From Chloroflexota bacterium (GTDB lineage Bacteria > Chloroflexota > UBA6077): a stretch of DNA of 18,767 nt. Of this stretch, positions 15,662 to 18,767 are shown piece by piece. The stretch is taken from positions 1 through 18,767 of the forward strand of contig JAJZQR010000085.1 of NCBI GenBank assembly GCA_021806765.1. The letters are read 5' to 3'. The notes beneath the pieces were generated by a model. The model did no database searches, was not told the DNA's origin, and saw nothing but the letters and a program-made list of their open reading frames with translations. Position 1 is the first letter of the stretch; every line of letters begins with the position of its first letter. The position numbers were made by a program, and so were the translations under genes.

Positions 15662-16084
15662 TCAGATCGACCACTTTCGGATGGCGGCCACAATCGAATC
15701 GGTATTCCAGCGAACCATCTGCTTCGCGGCGCTGCTCACTGCGGTCGAGACCCGCTCTTGACCCCAAGGGATTACCCCGATGATAGGTTTGTTGTAGCCC
15801 GAGGCCAACTCCATCTCATTCTGGATCCACTCCCTGTAGGTGGCATACATCCCTGAAATCACCAGCACGCAGTTGACTGGCCGGATTTGCTGATCCAGTT
15901 CTTTCTTGAGAGCCCGCTTTCCGGCCTCGGTACTGGGGTCAATGACAGGATTGTGGCTCGGAACACTGTAGTTGCGCCACTTGAAGTTTGCAGCGGAATC
16001 CAGCAGGTCAACCAAGTTGTAGTAGTCTTTGCTGTAGGTCCAGGCGTGGCTGATGAAGATGTCGTAGGTCTTCAGTGCCGGCAT
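15662..16084 (-). CDS. ThsB-like TIR-domain protein (Thoeris signal-producing type)
   Basis: A 140-aa protein closely resembling Thoeris ThsB, which senses phage and converts NAD+ into a cyclic-ADP-ribose-type messenger. The N-terminal block KTYDIFISHAWTYSKDYYNLVDLL (5-28) and FKWRNYSVPSHNP (34-46) are the family signature. NCVLVISGMYATYREWIQNEMELA (71-94) holds the probable catalytic Glu (E90, in the W-x-x-x-E position). KPIIGVIPWGQERVS (99-113) and the terminal AAIRKW helix complete the fold. A strong ribosome site (GGAGGGGAGAAG) precedes ATG 16084. It lies 142 bp after the 168-aa gene and upstream of the second TIR-like, caspase and SLOG genes. Messenger chemistry is inferred from the family. 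Confidence 0.9.
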   Translation of the reverse strand: MPALKTYDIFISHAWTYSKDYYNLVDLLDSAANFKWRNYSVPSHNPVIDPSTEAGKRALKKELDQQIRPVNCVLVISGMYATYREWIQNEMELASGYNKPIIGVIPWGQERVSTAVSSAAKQMVRWNTDSIVAAIRKWSI

Positions 16085-16226
16085 GACTCTTCTCCCCTCC
16101 GCATTCCATAGTTAGTCCTTCCGGCAGTAGCTGGGGCTTCTTCGCCAGCTTCACCGCCGTCCATTCCGGGCTTTCACCGCCATGTAGTTCGGCCTCTAAC
16201 ACCGTCACAGAGAAGGCTTACGTTCG

Positions 16227-16733
16227 CTACCCCTGCCATCCGTCAAGGTTGAGCTCGTAGGAGTCCCCTGTGAACACCCTGTCGGTCTGGTCCCGAAACT
16301 CGCCGATTAGCTGCACCTTGCCATGGTAGCCGCTCCGTCGCAAGTTCCCGGCGGCTTCGGCTATCGGCATCCAGAATGTGCACTTTCTCCCGGGCTTCAA
16401 CTCATGGGGGAGTCTGACCTCACCTGTTTGCTCGAGACTGACCAACTGTCGGCGGTCGGGCAGTCGAAAAAGACTGCTGGCAAGCACCACCGGGCGGCCC
16501 CCTGTGTTCACGGCTTCGAGTAGGAGCATGGCGTCGCTCAGTTCCCCCGGCGCTCCCGTAAGGAAGCCGTTTGAGATTTTCACGGTGACCTCGGTCCGTC
16601 GATCCTGAAGCTTCGCAACCAGGGTATAGACCGTGGCGAAAGCCCCAACCACGGAAAACAGGTCCTTCACGGCCTGGAATGGGTCGGCCGCGATTGCTGC
16701 CAGAGCTCCCTGGACCATCTGGGTAAGATCCAT
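16227..16733 (-). CDS. Unknown protein with one N-terminal hydrophobic helix and a beta-rich C-terminus
   Basis: A 168-aa protein of unknown function. After an amphipathic start (MDLTQMVQGALAAIA) comes a hydrophobic helix DLFSVVGAFATVYTLVAKL (about 24-43) that could be a single transmembrane anchor, then basic residues (QDRRTE). From about 45 the sequence alternates like an immunoglobulin-type sandwich (EVTVKISNGFLTG, SDAMLLLEAVNTGGRPVVL, CTFWMPIAEAAG, GKVQLIGEFRDQ). ATG 16733 is chosen over TTG 16736 because GGAG lies 8 bp upstream. Sitting inside the defence operon ahead of the TIR genes, it may tether the system to the membrane, or be a caspase substrate whose cleavage is toxic. Both are inference. 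Confidence 0.65.
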   Translation of the reverse strand: MDLTQMVQGALAAIAADPFQAVKDLFSVVGAFATVYTLVAKLQDRRTEVTVKISNGFLTGAPGELSDAMLLLEAVNTGGRPVVLASSLFRLPDRRQLVSLEQTGEVRLPHELKPGRKCTFWMPIAEAAGNLRRSGYHGKVQLIGEFRDQTDRVFTGDSYELNLDGWQG

Positions 16734-16949
16734 CAATCTCTCCGCCTACTAATTGCATGGCGCGGGTCAGGCAATGCTCGTTCGTCGCCACGACCGCGCT
16801 GGTGGCACTAAGGGACACCAGGAGCGGACTCCAACATTCAATTCCCGCACGTAGCCCCGGCCGCCCGAGAACTTCTGCCCCTCCGGGCCGCCAAGATCAG
16901 CTTTCGCAGTCCGCTGCGCGGTCCAGGGTCTCCCAGCCGCTGCTTCGGC

Positions 16950-17222
16950 CTATTTCAATGGGCATTCGGTTAATGCCAGCAGGTTGTCATTCCACTGGCC
17001 ATCGGCGTAGGTTCGCACGTAGGGTCCATTCGAACCCTCCACGACGGCGACATTCGCTCGCTTTCCATTCACTAGAGTATAGAAGGTGTTCGTCTTCGCC
17101 TTGATCGAGTCGATCACTTGTTGGCGCGTCCATCGCCACCCAGGTCCGCCCAGGTGTGTGATGCCCTCATGGGTATCCATTCTGGGTTGTTTGTTGATAC
17201 AGGTCACTTGCGCGTCGGCCAC
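16950..17222 (-). CDS. DUF3892-family small protein
   Basis: A 90-aa protein matching the DUF3892 pattern: VTCINKQPRMDTHEGITHLG (6-25), the GWRWTRQQVIDSI block (28-40), the strand NTFYTLVNGKRANVAVV (45-61) and the closing YADGQWNDNLLALTECP (72-88). The start is GTG 17222 with AAGGAG 7 bp upstream, a strong site. The family is small, soluble and uncharacterised as far as I know, and often occurs near phage or defence genes. It lies 101 bp after the 43-aa gene, both downstream of one strong promoter, and 216 bp ahead of the 168-aa gene. That last gap shows no clear promoter or terminator. Its role in the system is unknown; a regulatory or phage-sensing accessory is possible. Confidence 0.85.
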   Translation of the reverse strand: MADAQVTCINKQPRMDTHEGITHLGGPGWRWTRQQVIDSIKAKTNTFYTLVNGKRANVAVVEGSNGPYVRTYADGQWNDNLLALTECPLK

Positions 17223-17291
17223 GGCTGAACTCCTTAGGAAGATTGAAGTCTTTCTGTTTAGAGTAAGTTGAAGACTTGGGGGACTGGCAGA

Positions 17292-17311
17292 GGGGATGAC
17301 TGCCGATCCCC
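17292..17311 (-). other. Hairpin between the 43-aa gene and the DUF3892 gene
   Basis: GGGGAT and ATCCCC form a perfect 6-bp stem with an 8-base loop, just after the stop codon of the 43-aa gene. No T-run follows on the minus strand, so it is more likely an RNA stability or processing element than an efficient terminator. Confidence 0.35.
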
Positions 17312-17323
17312 CTGGGATTCCCG

Positions 17324-17455
17324 CTACCTTTTGCTGGGCTTCTCCCGCTGGCTCAGGGCGCTCGCTGCCGCAGTCTTCTGAGGCTTGGTGGACTTGGGGT
17401 TGCTGAGAACCCTTCCGGCTGCCCTGGCAGCCCTGGGACTGGTTTCTTTGCTCAT
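17324..17455 (-). CDS. 43-aa basic Ala/Ser-rich protein, first gene of the defence operon
   Basis: The protein runs from ATG 17455 (MSKETSPRAARAAGRVLS) to a Lys/Arg-rich end, with AAASALSQREKPSKR as the C-terminal half. The ribosome site GGGAGGGAGGTGA is one of the strongest in the window and supports ATG 17455 over an in-frame start at 17512, which would lie upstream of the ribosome site and at the predicted transcription start. I recall similar short proteins (TSPxxA...ASALSQ) next to DUF3892-like genes, but no function is known. It is hydrophilic, probably disordered, and first in the transcription unit. It may be an inhibitor, a leader peptide or a structural accessory. Confidence 0.7.
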   Translation of the reverse strand: MSKETSPRAARAAGRVLSNPKSTKPQKTAAASALSQREKPSKR

Positions 17456-17501
17456 CTGGCCTTCACCTCCCTCCCGAGCGGCATGGGTCTCTTGGCTTGG
17501 G

Positions 17502-17515
17502 TTGAATTTCAAGTC
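17502..17515. promoter_or_regulatory. Putative XRE operator at the defence promoter
   Basis: TTGAATTTCAAGTC contains the perfect inverted repeat TTGAA-T-TTCAA. It is identical at 12 of 14 positions to TTGAAAGTCAAGTC in the XRE promoter (18615-18628). It sits over the predicted transcription start, a classic repressor position. Confidence 0.65.
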
Positions 17516-17517
17516 AT

Positions 17518-17546
17518 ATCATAGCGAACAAAGAAGTGGCTGTCAA
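17518..17546 (-). promoter_or_regulatory. Strong sigma70 promoter of the defence operon (TTGACA-17-TATGAT)
   Basis: Reading the minus strand, TTGACA lies at 17546-17541, then exactly 17 bp, then TATGAT at 17523-17518. The -35 overlaps the stop codon of the ImmA-like gene. The start point should be about 17511, which places the palindrome at 17502-17515 over +1. A promoter this close to consensus on a toxic defence operon implies tight repression. Confidence 0.8.
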
Positions 17547-18196
17547 AGGGCTAGGCGTTGTTGCCCTGGGGATCTCTCCGGCGCGCGCTGGAGGTGACCA
17601 TCAGCAGGAACGTGAATTAGCCCCAGCCGTTCGAGACGTATCGTCAGTGCCGAGATCGTGACGTCGAATTGCTCGCGAATGCGGTACAGGTTCGGCCACG
17701 ACAGCAGATCAACCCCTTCAATCGCTTCTTTCAAGATGTCGTAGGGAAGCAACAAATACCCCATGAAGCGGTGGGCCTGCGTCTCCTGAGGGTTCCCTTT
17801 CGGACTGTTGTGCCTAAAGAGGTGCTGAAGCGGACTTGCTATCCCATCCAGGGGGATCTGAAGTATGGCTCCTTTGTCCGCGTGGAGTTCCCAGTGGGCT
17901 CCTTCATGACCAAGGACGGTATTTTGCAGCCCCGGGGTCTCACTGAAGACTTGTCGGCGTGCCTCGTTGAGCACAATCGTCCTTGTCGATGGATCAAGAC
18001 CGGCGAGGAACGTCTGCCCGGGTGGCTCGGGGATCCGGTCCCAAACAATGTCCAACTCGCAGACCGTCTGGACGACCTTTTCGGCAACAATTGGCAGGGT
18101 CAGCCGTTGGCCACGCTTGCGCTGATATGCCAGCAGAAGGTTCAGCGCGCGCTGCTCAAGCACCCTATCGGAAATGAAGTGCTGCTCCGGGCTCAT
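17543..18196 (-). CDS. ImmA/IrrE-family metallo-endopeptidase
   Basis: A 217-aa zinc protease of the ImmA/IrrE (COG2856) type, which typically cleaves a partner XRE repressor. The zinc motif is HEGAH in NTVLGHEGAHWELHADKG (H97, E98, H101). The third ligand is probably in NPQETQAHRFMGYLLLP (E138), followed by the usual LLLP strand. The C-terminal helix region EQFDVTISALTIRLERLGLI is typical of the family. ATG 18196 overlaps the XRE stop codon as ATGA; an in-frame start at 18250 lies inside the XRE gene and is less likely. Cotranscribed with the XRE regulator and directly upstream of the defence promoter. The triggering signal is not visible in the sequence. Confidence 0.9.
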   Translation of the reverse strand: MSPEQHFISDRVLEQRALNLLLAYQRKRGQRLTLPIVAEKVVQTVCELDIVWDRIPEPPGQTFLAGLDPSTRTIVLNEARRQVFSETPGLQNTVLGHEGAHWELHADKGAILQIPLDGIASPLQHLFRHNSPKGNPQETQAHRFMGYLLLPYDILKEAIEGVDLLSWPNLYRIREQFDVTISALTIRLERLGLIHVPADGHLQRAPERSPGQQRLAL

Positions 18197-18576
18197 TGCT
18201 CCGTCCGCTTGTCTTCCAGTTCGCCTTGCTGACCTACTGTGTGCTCCCAATCGCCGCGAGTAGACACATTGCCTGAAACCGAACGAAGATACTTGATTGC
18301 TGCCTGGATTCGCTGGGGATCCTCGGCAATGCTATTGAGAAGCTTCGAGGGAATCTTCCCTGCGAGGGCTATGAGCTCATCTGGATCGACCTCGGCCCCG
18401 AGCTTCGCCCCAAGGGTCTCGGCGATCTGAAGAATGATCCTCTCACTCGGCGGTTCAACCCGCTCGTTCTCAATCTTGCTCAGGTAGGTGAAATCGACAC
18501 CAACTGCCGCAGCAAGCTCAGCTTGGGTGAGATCTGCTTTCAGTCGGAGTTCTTTCAGTTTGCGTCCGAAGGGCAT
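18193..18576 (-). CDS. XRE-family HTH transcriptional regulator
   Basis: A 127-aa repressor-like protein. The HTH covers about 1-60: GRKLKELRLKADLTQAEL, AAAVGVDFTYLSKIENER, with EPPSERIILQIAETLG closing the domain. The C-terminal half (EVDPDELIALAGKIPSKLL, QAAIKYLRSVSG) resembles the XRE partners of ImmA-type proteases. ATG 18576 is chosen because GGAGGT stands 7 bp upstream; an in-frame start at 18591 would destroy that ribosome site. Translationally coupled to the protease. Its own promoter and the defence promoter share a near-palindromic sequence, so autorepression plus repression of the TIR/caspase operon is the likely job. Confidence 0.9.
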   Translation of the reverse strand: MPFGRKLKELRLKADLTQAELAAAVGVDFTYLSKIENERVEPPSERIILQIAETLGAKLGAEVDPDELIALAGKIPSKLLNSIAEDPQRIQAAIKYLRSVSGNVSTRGDWEHTVGQQGELEDKRTEQ

Positions 18577-18596
18577 AGTGGATACCTCCAAGGCCG

Positions 18597-18628
18597 ATTC
18601 TCTGTGAAGTTGGCTTGAAAGTCAAGTC
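18597..18628 (-). promoter_or_regulatory. XRE-ImmA promoter with operator over the -35 box
   Basis: On the minus strand TTGACT (18625-18620), a 17-bp spacer and GAGAAT (18602-18597) form a recognisable sigma70 promoter. The inverted repeat CTTGA-AAG-TCAAG (18614-18626) covers the -35, and the wider 14-mer 18615-18628 matches the site at 17502-17515. Repressor binding here would block RNA polymerase. Confidence 0.6.
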
Positions 18629-18767
18629 CAGAGAACTTATTGGGTGCGGCCCACATTTCCGGGTAGACGCCGTAGCAGTCTAGGCTGCCTGCCTGACTCG
18701 GCCGATAGCCATGCGGCGCCACGGATGATTGGCTGACAGCCGTCGGGGGCCTGTGATAGCCTTGTCC

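Noticed and set aside
13643..17455. Classical Thoeris with ThsA (SIR2-SLOG) effector
   Set aside because: No SIR2 domain is encoded anywhere in the window; the SLOG protein is single-domain and a caspase fills the effector place.
13643..17455. CBASS or gasdermin system
   Set aside because: No CD-NTase (GS...DxD) motif and no gasdermin-like hydrophobic protein was found. The caspase accompanies TIR and SLOG genes instead.
17669..18232. 187-codon plus-strand open frame
   Set aside because: Antisense to the ImmA-like protease gene, whose HEGAH motif and coupling to XRE are clear.

Overview
The window looks like a defence- and mobile-element-rich accessory region of a moderately GC-rich bacterial chromosome. 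The mix of a peptidase T, a large secreted beta/gamma-crystallin + PKD + LamG protein, GTG/TTG starts and apparently leaderless promoters recalls uncultured Chloroflexota. That is an impression, because no rRNA or marker gene is present.

Layout: (1) 1-1440: the tail of an unidentified gene, then peptidase T (pepT). (2) 1441-2140: no convincing gene, ending in a strong promoter for an orphan 211-aa protein. (3) 2950-4993: a small HTH protein, then a convergent restriction-modification pair: an EcoRII-like nuclease on + and a DPPY-type DNA methyltransferase on -, overlapping at their 3' ends. (4) 5239-8462: a short orphan coding remnant, an 826-aa secreted multidomain protein on -, and a 98-aa membrane protein on + behind an extended -10 promoter. 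(5) 8616-10468: a frameshifted gene remnant, a tyrosine recombinase and a small protein translationally coupled to it. (6) 10586-13317: a complete IS21-family element (istA, istB) with 23-bp tandem repeats at both ends and a 5-bp target duplication (GACAT). (7) 13643-18576: the most interesting part, a minus-strand defence locus read right to left. It holds an XRE regulator, an ImmA/IrrE-type metalloprotease, a 43-aa protein, a DUF3892 protein, a 168-aa protein with a hydrophobic helix, a ThsB-like TIR protein, a second TIR-like (MTH538/DUF1863-type) protein, a caspase-like peptidase with intact His/Cys dyad, and a stand-alone SLOG-like nucleotide-binding protein.

Proposed working of region 7 (inference): the TIR proteins make a nucleotide signal from NAD+, as in Thoeris. 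The SLOG protein and/or the caspase C-terminal region senses it, and the caspase executes. There is no SIR2-SLOG ThsA; caspase and SLOG are separate genes in the effector position. The XRE promoter and the promoter of the defence operon carry the same near-palindrome (12 of 14 bases identical), placed over the -35 box in one and over the start point in the other. This suggests that the XRE protein represses both units and that the ImmA-like protease relieves repression.

No tRNA, rRNA or CRISPR array was seen.
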